Positions 35,566 to 42,060 of a stretch of DNA of 64,000 bases are shown here, one piece after another. Positions within the stretch are counted from its first letter, which is position 1. The number at the start of each line of letters is the position of its first letter. The DNA is from Chloroflexota bacterium (GTDB taxonomy: Bacteria; Chloroflexota; Anaerolineae; UBA1429). The notes beneath the pieces were generated by a model. The model was not told where the DNA came from. It worked only from the letters and a program-made list of their open reading frames with translations, and did no database searches. Both the position numbers and the translations under genes were made by a program. The stretch covers positions 20,367 to 84,366 of the forward strand of contig JAAYAW010000066.1 of NCBI GenBank assembly GCA_012719135.1. The letters run 5' to 3'.

Positions 35566-35865
35566 ATGCCACAACTCGGTGTCCCTGAACTGGTTCTGAT
35601 TCTGGTGATTGTTGTCGCGGTGTTCGGTGCCGGCAAGCTGGCGAATATCGGCGGCGCTCTGGGCAAGGGTATTAAGGACTTTCGCAAGAGCGTCCGAGAT
35701 GAGGATGAGCCCACCACACCTCGGACTGAGAATGCACCCGTTGCCCCTCAGGCGATGAGCGCTCCCCAGGCCACTGCTACTCAGCAGGTGGTCGCGCCTC
35801 AGTCGGATACGGCCCAGGCTCCGGCGAGCCCGGAGTCGGCACAGGGCGATTCGTCCGCCCAGTAG
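35566..35865 (+). CDS. tatA: Twin-arginine translocase subunit TatA/TatE, long form
   Basis: A 99-residue TatA family protein: one N-terminal membrane helix (LVLILVIVVAVFGAGKL, about 8-24), the hinge and amphipathic helix ([18 protein letters not shown]), then a 45-residue tail rich in Ala, Pro, Gln and Thr. TatA oligomers form the pore for folded proteins. AAGGAG lies 8-10 bases upstream. A second tatA follows, but no tatC is in the window. Confidence 0.88.
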   Translation: MPQLGVPELVLILVIVVAVFGAGKLANIGGALGKGIKDFRKSVRDEDEPTTPRTENAPVAPQAMSAPQATATQQVVAPQSDTAQAPASPESAQGDSSAQ

Positions 35866-35918
35866 TACGCTCATCCAGGTTCCAGCCTGGGTGAGGATCG
35901 TTAGCACAAGGAGGCGTG

Positions 35919-36116
35919 ATGGGGCATCTAGGAACGCCTGAACTGATCATTATCCTGGTTATTGTGGTCGTCATCTTTGGCGCCGGTAAGCTTCCGGAAC
36001 TCGGCGGGGCGCTGGGCAAGGGCATCAAAGAGTTTCGCAGCGCATCCAAGGACATTGAGGGCGCCACGAAGGACGTACAGGAAGTGGCCGATATGGCCAA
36101 GATCGACAAGGTCTGA
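35919..36116 (+). CDS. tatA: Twin-arginine translocase subunit TatA/TatE, short form
   Basis: A 65-residue TatA family protein with the helix [21 protein letters not shown] (start about 9; FGAGKLPE hallmark) and amphipathic helix [17 protein letters not shown], with only a short acidic tail. ATG at 35919 is preferred to the GTG at 35916 because AAGGAGG lies 4 bases before it. It is 53 bases downstream of the long form and probably co-transcribed. Confidence 0.88.
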   Translation: MGHLGTPELIIILVIVVVIFGAGKLPELGGALGKGIKEFRSASKDIEGATKDVQEVADMAKIDKV

Positions 36117-36153
36117 TCGCACAGGATTCTGTTGCGTTCGCCTCTGCCCGTGG

Positions 36154-36193
36154 GAGACCGGCCCGCCTCACCATGAGGTTGTGTGCCGGTCTC
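36154..36193 (+). terminator. Possible terminator after the tatA pair
   Basis: Stem GAGACCGGC (36154-36162) / GCCGGTCTC (36185-36193) with an inner CCTCA/TGAGG pairing, followed only by TTGTGC. Strong hairpin but weak T-tract. Confidence 0.5.
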
Positions 36194-36242
36194 TTGTGCG
36201 CTAGAGTACACGGTACAACGGTACCGAAAGGAGGGGAGCGGG

Positions 36243-37070
36243 ATGTTCACCCTTTCCGGGTTCGCGGATGAGATCTCGGCCGATCTCGACGAACAACTGG
36301 ATGTGCTGCAAAGTCTCGGTATCGGCCACCTCGAACTGCGCGGCGTCTGGGGGACCGGCGTGTTGGATCTCACCGATGAACAGGTCAAGAGGGTCAAACG
36401 CACGCTGGATGATCGCGGCGTTCGCGTCTCGGCTATCGGCTCCCCCATCGGGAAGATCGGCGTGACGGACCCCTTCGAGCCCCACCTCGTCGCCTTCCGG
36501 CGCGCCGTGATGCTCGCCGAGTACTTTGAGACGCCCTATATCCGCATGTTCTCCTTCTTCGTGCCAGAGGGCCAGGCGGATGCGCACCGCGATGGGGTGA
36601 TGCGCCGTTTGGACGCGCTGCTGGAGGCCTCCATGAGCCATCCGGTGGTGCTCCTGCACGAGAATGAGCGCCACATCTATGGCGACATCCCGAGCCGGTG
36701 TGCGGATATCATGCGCACCTTTGATTCGCCACGGCTTCGATTCACCTTTGACCCTGCCAACTTTGTGATGTGCGGCGTGCACCCCTACAGTGAAGGCTAC
36801 GAGCTCCTCAAAGACTATATCGTGTATCTGCATATCAAGGATGCCTTGATGTCACCCGGCCAGGTCGTTCCGGCGGGCCAGGGCGATGGGGAACTGGAGC
36901 CGCTGATGCGCAGCCTCGTAGAGGCGGGCTATGATGGCTTTGCCTCTTTGGAGCCGCATCTCAGCGTGGCGGGAGAGTTTAGCGGCTTTTCGGGCCCCGA
37001 GAACTTTGAGGTTGCTACCAGAGCCCTGCGTTCGCTGATGACCCAAATCGGCGCCCAGGAACGCAGCTAG
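36243..37070 (+). CDS. Sugar phosphate isomerase/epimerase family (xylose-isomerase-like TIM barrel)
   Basis: A 275-residue AP-endonuclease-2/IolE-type TIM barrel. Visible are GFADEISADLDEQLD (4-18), GHLELRGVWG, the metal-ligand regions VVLLHENERHIYGD (about 138-151) and FTFDPANFVMCG (about 169), YLHIKDA (about 199) and a C-terminal FASLEPHL. It should isomerise or epimerise a sugar or sugar derivative; substrate unknown. AAAGGAGGGGAG precedes the ATG. galU starts 16 bases after its stop. Confidence 0.8.
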   Translation: MFTLSGFADEISADLDEQLDVLQSLGIGHLELRGVWGTGVLDLTDEQVKRVKRTLDDRGVRVSAIGSPIGKIGVTDPFEPHLVAFRRAVMLAEYFETPYIRMFSFFVPEGQADAHRDGVMRRLDALLEASMSHPVVLLHENERHIYGDIPSRCADIMRTFDSPRLRFTFDPANFVMCGVHPYSEGYELLKDYIVYLHIKDALMSPGQVVPAGQGDGELEPLMRSLVEAGYDGFASLEPHLSVAGEFSGFSGPENFEVATRALRSLMTQIGAQERS

Positions 37071-37086
37071 AAGGAAGGGAACACCC

Positions 37087-37989
37087 ATGCCAGTGCAAGC
37101 CATCCTCAAGGCCGTGATTCCCGTTGCCGGGATGGGCACGCGCCTGCTCCCTGCCACAAAGTCCCAACCCAAGGAGATGCTTCCGGTAGGCAGGAGACCG
37201 GTGGTGCAGTATGTGGTTGAAGAGATGGAGCAGGCCGGGCTGAACCAGATCCTCTTTGTCACCGGTCGGAAAAAGAGCGCGATCGAGGATCACTTTGACG
37301 CCGATCCGGAGTTGGTGCGCCTGCTGTCAGCGGCGGATAGCTACACGTTGCTGGAGGAGTTGGACTATACCGAGACGGACGCGACCTTCTTTTACACTCG
37401 GCAGAGCACTCCGCTGGGTCTCGCCGATGCCGTCCGCCATGCCAAGCGTTTTGTCGGTGACGAGCCTTTTGTGGTGGCTCTGGGCGATTCGATCATCCGG
37501 AATGGCCGCGAGGGGAGCCTCTGTCGCTCGTTGATGGAGGCCCACATCGCCAGTGGTGCGGCCTGCACCGTAGCTCTGGAGCAGGTGGCGCCTGAAGATA
37601 CCTATCGATATGGCATCGTCGCTCCCCAATCCGGTGCAGACCTTGCGGGGGCCTTTGAGATCGACGATCTCGTGGAAAAGCCGGCCCCAGGCTCCGCGCC
37701 ATCCAACCTCGCCATCGCGGCCCGCTATGTGTTTGGTCCGGCGATCTTTGACGCCATCGATCGCACCGTGCCTGACCGCAAGGGGGAGATGCAGCTGACC
37801 GATTCCATTCGCCTGCTCAAGCAGATGGGAGAAAAGGTCTGCGGCCTGTGCCTGAGCGAGGGGGAGCGGCGCTACGATATCGGCAACTTTGAGAGCTACT
37901 TTACCGCCTTCATGGACTTTGCGCTGGCCGACGAAAAGTATGGCTACATGGTCCGGCAGTACCTCAAACGCAAAGCACGCGAGCTCTGA
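37087..37989 (+). CDS. galU: UTP--glucose-1-phosphate uridylyltransferase
   Basis: A 300-residue GalU-type nucleotidyltransferase making UDP-glucose. Motifs: IPVAGMGTRLLPATKSQPKE (start about 8; uridylate-binding G-GTR and Lys), KSAIEDHFD (about 61), LGLADAVRHA, VALGDSII (about 129), DLVEKPAPG (about 195) and a late RRYDIGNFESY. The neighbouring GHMP kinase, 3 bases downstream, could supply another sugar-1-phosphate substrate. Confidence 0.92.
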   Translation: MPVQAILKAVIPVAGMGTRLLPATKSQPKEMLPVGRRPVVQYVVEEMEQAGLNQILFVTGRKKSAIEDHFDADPELVRLLSAADSYTLLEELDYTETDATFFYTRQSTPLGLADAVRHAKRFVGDEPFVVALGDSIIRNGREGSLCRSLMEAHIASGAACTVALEQVAPEDTYRYGIVAPQSGADLAGAFEIDDLVEKPAPGSAPSNLAIAARYVFGPAIFDAIDRTVPDRKGEMQLTDSIRLLKQMGEKVCGLCLSEGERRYDIGNFESYFTAFMDFALADEKYGYMVRQYLKRKAREL

Positions 37990-37992
37990 GGC

Positions 37993-38991
37993 ATGGATAC
38001 CGTACGATGCTCGGCGCCCGGGCGTTGCGGGATCATCGGCAACCCCACCGACATGTACGGGGGTGCCGTCATCTCATGCACCGTGCCTTTTCGTGCCCGG
38101 GTGAGTGTGTCCCCCTGCGAGCGGCTCATCCTCGAGACGGGCGGGCAATCCCTAGAGATCCTCAGCGACGATGATCTCCGCCTGCAAGGCGACTACTTTG
38201 ATGTCGCGCGGGCCGTCCTGGACTATATGCGCGATGACGCCCTCACCTGCCGGATCAGCTATAGCTCTGAGATCCCCATCGGATCCGGCGTGTCGAGCTC
38301 CACGGCGCTCACCGTAGCGATCCTCTACGGCTTGCTGCGCTTTCGCCACATCGAGTACTCCCCGTATCGCGTCGCGGAGCTGGCGCGCTACACTGAGCTG
38401 AACCACCTGCGCATCATCTGCGGCTACCAGGACGCCTACATGTGCACCTTTGGTGGGCTGAACTATATGGACTTCCGGGGCAAGGCTTTCTACCGGGAGG
38501 CGGCGGAGGAGCTGTATGCCACGATAGAGCCGCTGGCCCCCTTTGTCCCGCGGGTACCTCTGCTGGTCGCTCACACGGGCGTGGTGCATTCGTCGGATTC
38601 GGTTCATCGCCCCCTGCGGGAGCGCTGGCTAGAAGGGGATCGCGAGGTGCGGCAGGGCTACGAGGAGATCACCCGCCTCGCTCAGGAGGGGAAGAGGGCC
38701 CTGCTTCTGGCTGATTGGGATCGCCTTGGCCGTCTGATGAACGAGAACCACGCCATCCAGCGCGATCTCGGTGGCTCGGGCGATGAGAATGAACGGCTCA
38801 TACAGCTGGCCCTGGGCCACGGCGCTCTGGGGGCCAAGCTGGCGGGCGCCGGTGGTGGTGGCACCATCATCGCCCTGCACCCCGAGCCGCAGGCACTGGC
38901 GGAGGCCCTCTTGGAGGATGGCGTTGAGCTGGTCTTTGAGCCGCGACCGGTGCGCGGAGCCAGCCTCGATGAGGATCCCTGGGATCGGTGA
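37993..38991 (+). CDS. GHMP sugar kinase, glucuronokinase-like
   Basis: A 332-residue GHMP-family kinase. N-terminal APGRCGIIGNPTDMYGG (8-24), with GNPTD/Y-GG resembling glucuronokinases; the ATP-binding motif PIGSGVSSSTAL (about 95) and the C-terminal GAKLAGAGGGGTIIAL (about 278). Family members phosphorylate sugar C1, mevalonate or homoserine. Its immediate linkage to galU suggests a sugar-1-kinase feeding UDP-sugar synthesis, perhaps from glucuronate; the exact substrate is inference. Confidence 0.78.
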   Translation: MDTVRCSAPGRCGIIGNPTDMYGGAVISCTVPFRARVSVSPCERLILETGGQSLEILSDDDLRLQGDYFDVARAVLDYMRDDALTCRISYSSEIPIGSGVSSSTALTVAILYGLLRFRHIEYSPYRVAELARYTELNHLRIICGYQDAYMCTFGGLNYMDFRGKAFYREAAEELYATIEPLAPFVPRVPLLVAHTGVVHSSDSVHRPLRERWLEGDREVRQGYEEITRLAQEGKRALLLADWDRLGRLMNENHAIQRDLGGSGDENERLIQLALGHGALGAKLAGAGGGGTIIALHPEPQALAEALLEDGVELVFEPRPVRGASLDEDPWDR

Positions 38992-39006
38992 GCCGGCTGC
39001 ACATAT

Positions 39007-39033
39007 GAAAAGCCCACCCCCGTGGGATGGGCT
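39007..39033 (-). terminator. Terminator of the tRNA-Val gene
   Basis: On the minus strand AGCCCA-T-CCC / GGG-TGGGCT hairpin followed by TTTTC, 7 bases past the tRNA CCA end. It also lies just beyond the convergent GHMP kinase gene. Confidence 0.75.
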
Positions 39034-39039
39034 CATGGC

Positions 39040-39116
39040 TGGTGGGCAGGATAGGACTCGAACCTACGACCTCCACGATGTCAACGTGGCGCTCTAACCA
39101 ACTGGGCTACCTGCCC
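39040..39116 (-). tRNA. tRNA-Val (anticodon GAC)
   Basis: A 77-base cloverleaf on the minus strand. Acceptor GGGCAGG/CCTGCCC, D-arm with AGCCCAGTTGGTTAGAGC, anticodon stem CCACG/CGTGG with loop TTGACAT (anticodon GAC), T-arm GTAGG-TTCGAGT-CCTAT, discriminator A and encoded CCA. It reads GUC and GUU valine codons. Confidence 0.95.
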
Positions 39117-39126
39117 GGACACCCCT

Positions 39127-39154
39127 ATTATAGCGGCATGTACGTCTTCTGCAA
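39127..39154 (-). promoter_or_regulatory. Promoter of tRNA-Val
   Basis: TTGCAG (39154-39149) and perfect TATAAT (39132-39127), spacer 16, minus strand. The expected start at about 39120 leaves almost no 5' leader before the tRNA. Confidence 0.75.
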
Positions 39155-39233
39155 GTAGAGGCCTTTGCGGGTGGACGGGCCCCATCACCGTCTCGACCGC
39201 CGTGGCGCTTGATCACGGGCCGGGCGCGGCTCT

Positions 39234-39262
39234 TTGATCGATAGGCCTCAGGCTGGTATAAT
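39234..39262 (+). promoter_or_regulatory. Promoter of the moaD-AOR-Hdr-hydrogenase locus
   Basis: TTGATC (39234-39239) and perfect TATAAT (39257-39262) with 17-base spacer and extended TGG upstream of the -10. It lies 38 bases before the first gene. Confidence 0.8.
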
Positions 39263-39300
39263 GAGTCTGATACAGAGCGCTGGGCTGGGAGTCGCGTGCG

Positions 39301-39579
39301 ATGAAGCTCAAAGTTGAGTTCCTTGGGCTGGCGAGGGAGCTGGCCGGCGATGCCGAAGCGGTTGTGACGGTTGACGACCGCGCCACCTGGCATGACCTTA
39401 TCTCTGCCTTGGCTGATGCCTACCCCTCCTTCGTTGGCCCGATAGTTCTCCCCGATCGATCCAATCTGACGGCGGCCTACATGCTGAACGTCGGAGGCCG
39501 CGCCATTGTGCGTGACTTGGATGTGCCTGTGCAGCCGGGGCAGCGCCTGTTGCTCATGTTCGCAGAAGCAGGAGGCTAG
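39301..39579 (+). CDS. MoaD/ThiS-family sulfur carrier
   Basis: A 92-residue ubiquitin-like protein ending FAEAGG, the C-terminal Gly-Gly that is adenylated and thiocarboxylated in MoaD/ThiS proteins. Start MKLKVEFLGLARELAG and the block LNVGGRAIVRDLD fit MoaD-like carriers. Its location directly before an AOR gene (4 bases apart) suggests that it provides dithiolene sulfur for the tungstopterin cofactor of that enzyme. Confidence 0.85.
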   Translation: MKLKVEFLGLARELAGDAEAVVTVDDRATWHDLISALADAYPSFVGPIVLPDRSNLTAAYMLNVGGRAIVRDLDVPVQPGQRLLLMFAEAGG

Positions 39580-39583
39580 GGAT

Positions 39584-41449
39584 ATGTACGCCTATACCGG
39601 CAAGATTCTGCACGTGGATCTCACCAATCAGACCACCCGTGTTCAGGAACTGGAGCCGGAGTTTCTGAAACGCTACCTGGGCGGCGTGGGCCTGGCGACA
39701 CGGCTGCTGTATGACAACACTCCGGCTGGCTGTGATCCATTGGGCCCTGATAACGCCCTCTGTTTCGCCTGCTCCTCGTTTGCGGGTACGACGATCCCCG
39801 TCGGCACTAAGCATGGCGTGGCCTCCAAGAGTCCCCTTACGGGCTTTGTTGGTGACTCGCTCTCCGGGAGCCACTTTTCGGAAATGCTCCGGCGCGCCGG
39901 CTGGGATGGCATGGTCCTCAAAGGGCAAGCCCCCCGCTGGCTATACCTCGTCATCGATGACGATCTGGTGCGCTTTGTGGATGCTCAGCCCTACATGGGG
40001 AAGGGCGCGGTAGAGGTACAGTCGATCCTGCGCGAAGAGCTGGGCGATGACAACTACCGGGTCAGCGCGATTGGGCCGGCGGGCGAGCATCTCGTGCGCT
40101 TTGCCAGCATCGACAACGACGGGCGGCAGGTCGGCCGCACCGGCAATGGCGCGGTGATGGGCTCCAAGCGGCTCAAGGCCATCGCGATTCGCGGGTCCCG
40201 GCCGGTCACGGTGGCCGATCCCAAAGGCCTCATGGCGGCGAGTCTCAAGCTGATCAAGACGTCGCAGGGGCCCGGAACGGTCAAGTATCGGACTCTCGGC
40301 ACGCCTTCCAACGTGCTCAACATGAACGCGATCGGTGTGTTGCCCACAAGGAATTTCTCTGAGACGACTTTTGAGCACGCCGAGACGATCAGTGGCGAGT
40401 ACCTGCGCGATCACTACCGCGTAAAATCCGTGAGTTGCTCCAGTTGTTCAATCGCCTGCGAGCAGTGGGGCGTTGTTCGGGATGGCAAGTACAAGGGCGC
40501 CAAGATCGGCCTGGATTACGAGCCGCTCTTTGCGCTGGGATCCAACTGCGGCATCGGGACGCTGCCCCCCATCATCAAGCTGGTGGAGATGTCCGACGAG
40601 TTGGGGATGGATGCCATGAGCGCCGGCGTGGTGATCAGCTGGGCGATGGAGTGCTACGAGAGGGGTCTCCTGACTCAGGAAGACTGCGATGGCCTGGAAC
40701 TGGCGTTTGGCAACGAGGACGCCGCGATCGAGGTGTTGCGCAAGATAGCCTACCGCGAGGGCATCGGTGATCTCCTCGCCGAGGGGACCATGCGTGCCTC
40801 GGAGAGGCTTGCCAAGGGCAGCGAGCACTTTGCTATGCACGTCAAGGGTTTGGAAATGCCAGGCTATGACGTACGCAGCCTAAAGACCTTTGCCGCGGGC
40901 CTGGCCGTCGGGACCCGGGGCGCCTGCCACAACCGCTCTCTGGCTTATGAGCTGGACATCAAGGGCGTGTTTGACCGGTTCACGGCCGACGACGGCCGGG
41001 GCAAAGCAATGGTGGATAACGAGAACTTTGCCTGCATCCTCGATTGCCTGGTGCTGTGCAAGTTCCTGCGCAACTGCTTTGATGACTTTGGACCCGATGT
41101 CGCCGCCATCTATACGATGACGACGGGCATTTTTCTGACGGCCGACGAGTTGATGGCCGTCGGGGAACGTGTCTGTAATCTCAAGAAGGCCTTTAACATC
41201 CGCGAGGGCTGGACGCGCGCCGACGATACACTCCCTCCCCGGGTTCTGGAGGATCCCATCCCGACCGGCCCTAGCAAGGGCAGCTACGTTACGCGCGAGG
41301 AGCTCGACTTGCTGATCGCGAACTACTATCAGGCCCGCGGCTGGACGGCCGACGGGCTCATCCCTCGGGAAAAGCTCGTTGAGCTGGGCCTTGAGGACAT
41401 CGCGGACGAGGTCGGTGTCGATACGGTGCCGGCCGGGCAGGCCATCTAG
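39584..41449 (+). CDS. Aldehyde ferredoxin oxidoreductase (AOR) family, tungsten subunit
   Basis: A 621-residue tungsto-bispterin oxidoreductase. Family features: YTGKILHVDLTNQTTRV (4-20), YLGGVGLATRLLYD, a pterin-binding segment with SKSPLTGFVGDSLSG (about 82), IDNDGRQVGRTGNGAVMGSK (about 179-198), the 4Fe-4S cluster CSSCSIAC (about 285-292) with the fourth Cys in LDCLVLCKF (about 488). It may interconvert an aldehyde and acid or reduce an activated acid with ferredoxin; the related BamB subunit reduces benzoyl-CoA. Substrate unknown. It is followed 9 bases later by a ferredoxin gene, as in AOR/BamBC-type complexes. Confidence 0.9.
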   Translation: MYAYTGKILHVDLTNQTTRVQELEPEFLKRYLGGVGLATRLLYDNTPAGCDPLGPDNALCFACSSFAGTTIPVGTKHGVASKSPLTGFVGDSLSGSHFSEMLRRAGWDGMVLKGQAPRWLYLVIDDDLVRFVDAQPYMGKGAVEVQSILREELGDDNYRVSAIGPAGEHLVRFASIDNDGRQVGRTGNGAVMGSKRLKAIAIRGSRPVTVADPKGLMAASLKLIKTSQGPGTVKYRTLGTPSNVLNMNAIGVLPTRNFSETTFEHAETISGEYLRDHYRVKSVSCSSCSIACEQWGVVRDGKYKGAKIGLDYEPLFALGSNCGIGTLPPIIKLVEMSDELGMDAMSAGVVISWAMECYERGLLTQEDCDGLELAFGNEDAAIEVLRKIAYREGIGDLLAEGTMRASERLAKGSEHFAMHVKGLEMPGYDVRSLKTFAAGLAVGTRGACHNRSLAYELDIKGVFDRFTADDGRGKAMVDNENFACILDCLVLCKFLRNCFDDFGPDVAAIYTMTTGIFLTADELMAVGERVCNLKKAFNIREGWTRADDTLPPRVLEDPIPTGPSKGSYVTREELDLLIANYYQARGWTADGLIPREKLVELGLEDIADEVGVDTVPAGQAI

Positions 41450-41458
41450 GAGGGCCAG

Positions 41459-41953
41459 ATGACACAACCAGCGTACCAGCACGTCATCTGCGATCCGGAT
41501 CTGTGTACCGGTTGCCGCCTGTGTGAGTATGTCTGTTCCGCCAACAAGCATGGCGTGTTTGATCCCAACCTGGCTCGTATCCGCGTCGTTCGCATCGAGC
41601 CGGTTACGATGACGGCGATCAGTTGCCGGATGTGCGCTGATGCGCCCTGCGTGATCGCATGTCCGCGCGATGCGCTCTCGCGTGCCCCAGAGACGGGCGT
41701 CATCCTGGTGGATGATACCAAGTGCGATGGCTGTGGCTGGTGCGTGGAAGCCTGCGACTTTGGCGCGATCGTGCTGAACCCTGCATCCAAGACGGCCGAG
41801 ATCTGCGATCTCTGCGCCGATCAAGAGGATGGACCGCAGTGCGTAATCTACTGCCCCAAAGAGGCCCTTTCGCTCTCGACGCCCGAGGTCCTTCGCCAAA
41901 AGGCCCGACGGGACGTGGTCAAACGCCTCTTTGAGGAACTGCTTACCCCGTAA
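41459..41953 (+). CDS. 4Fe-4S ferredoxin-like electron-transfer subunit (HycB/BamC-like)
   Basis: A 164-residue four-cluster iron-sulfur protein. Cys motifs: CTGCRLCEYVC (about 16-26), CRMCADAPCVIACP (about 57-70), CDGCGWCVEACD (about 88-99) and CDLCADQEDGPQCVIYCP (about 115-132). This CxxC...CxxxCP pattern is typical of electron-transfer partners of AOR/BamB and molybdoenzymes. It should connect the tungsten enzyme to the Hdr/hydrogenase module. It follows the AOR gene after 9 bases and is followed by a 107-base gap before hdrA. Confidence 0.88.
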   Translation: MTQPAYQHVICDPDLCTGCRLCEYVCSANKHGVFDPNLARIRVVRIEPVTMTAISCRMCADAPCVIACPRDALSRAPETGVILVDDTKCDGCGWCVEACDFGAIVLNPASKTAEICDLCADQEDGPQCVIYCPKEALSLSTPEVLRQKARRDVVKRLFEELLTP

Positions 41954-42060
41954 CAAGCGATCTCTACACCGCCGTGATCCGGGCTCGGCTGCTCTTTGCT
42001 GGCCAGATCGCGGACATCATCGTGTCTCATAGATAGCTACGCCACATCAGGAGTGGGGGG

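Noticed and set aside
40880..41956. Minus-strand frame of 358 codons antisense to the AOR and ferredoxin genes
   Set aside because: No family similarity; the plus-strand genes are strongly supported by motifs and spacing.
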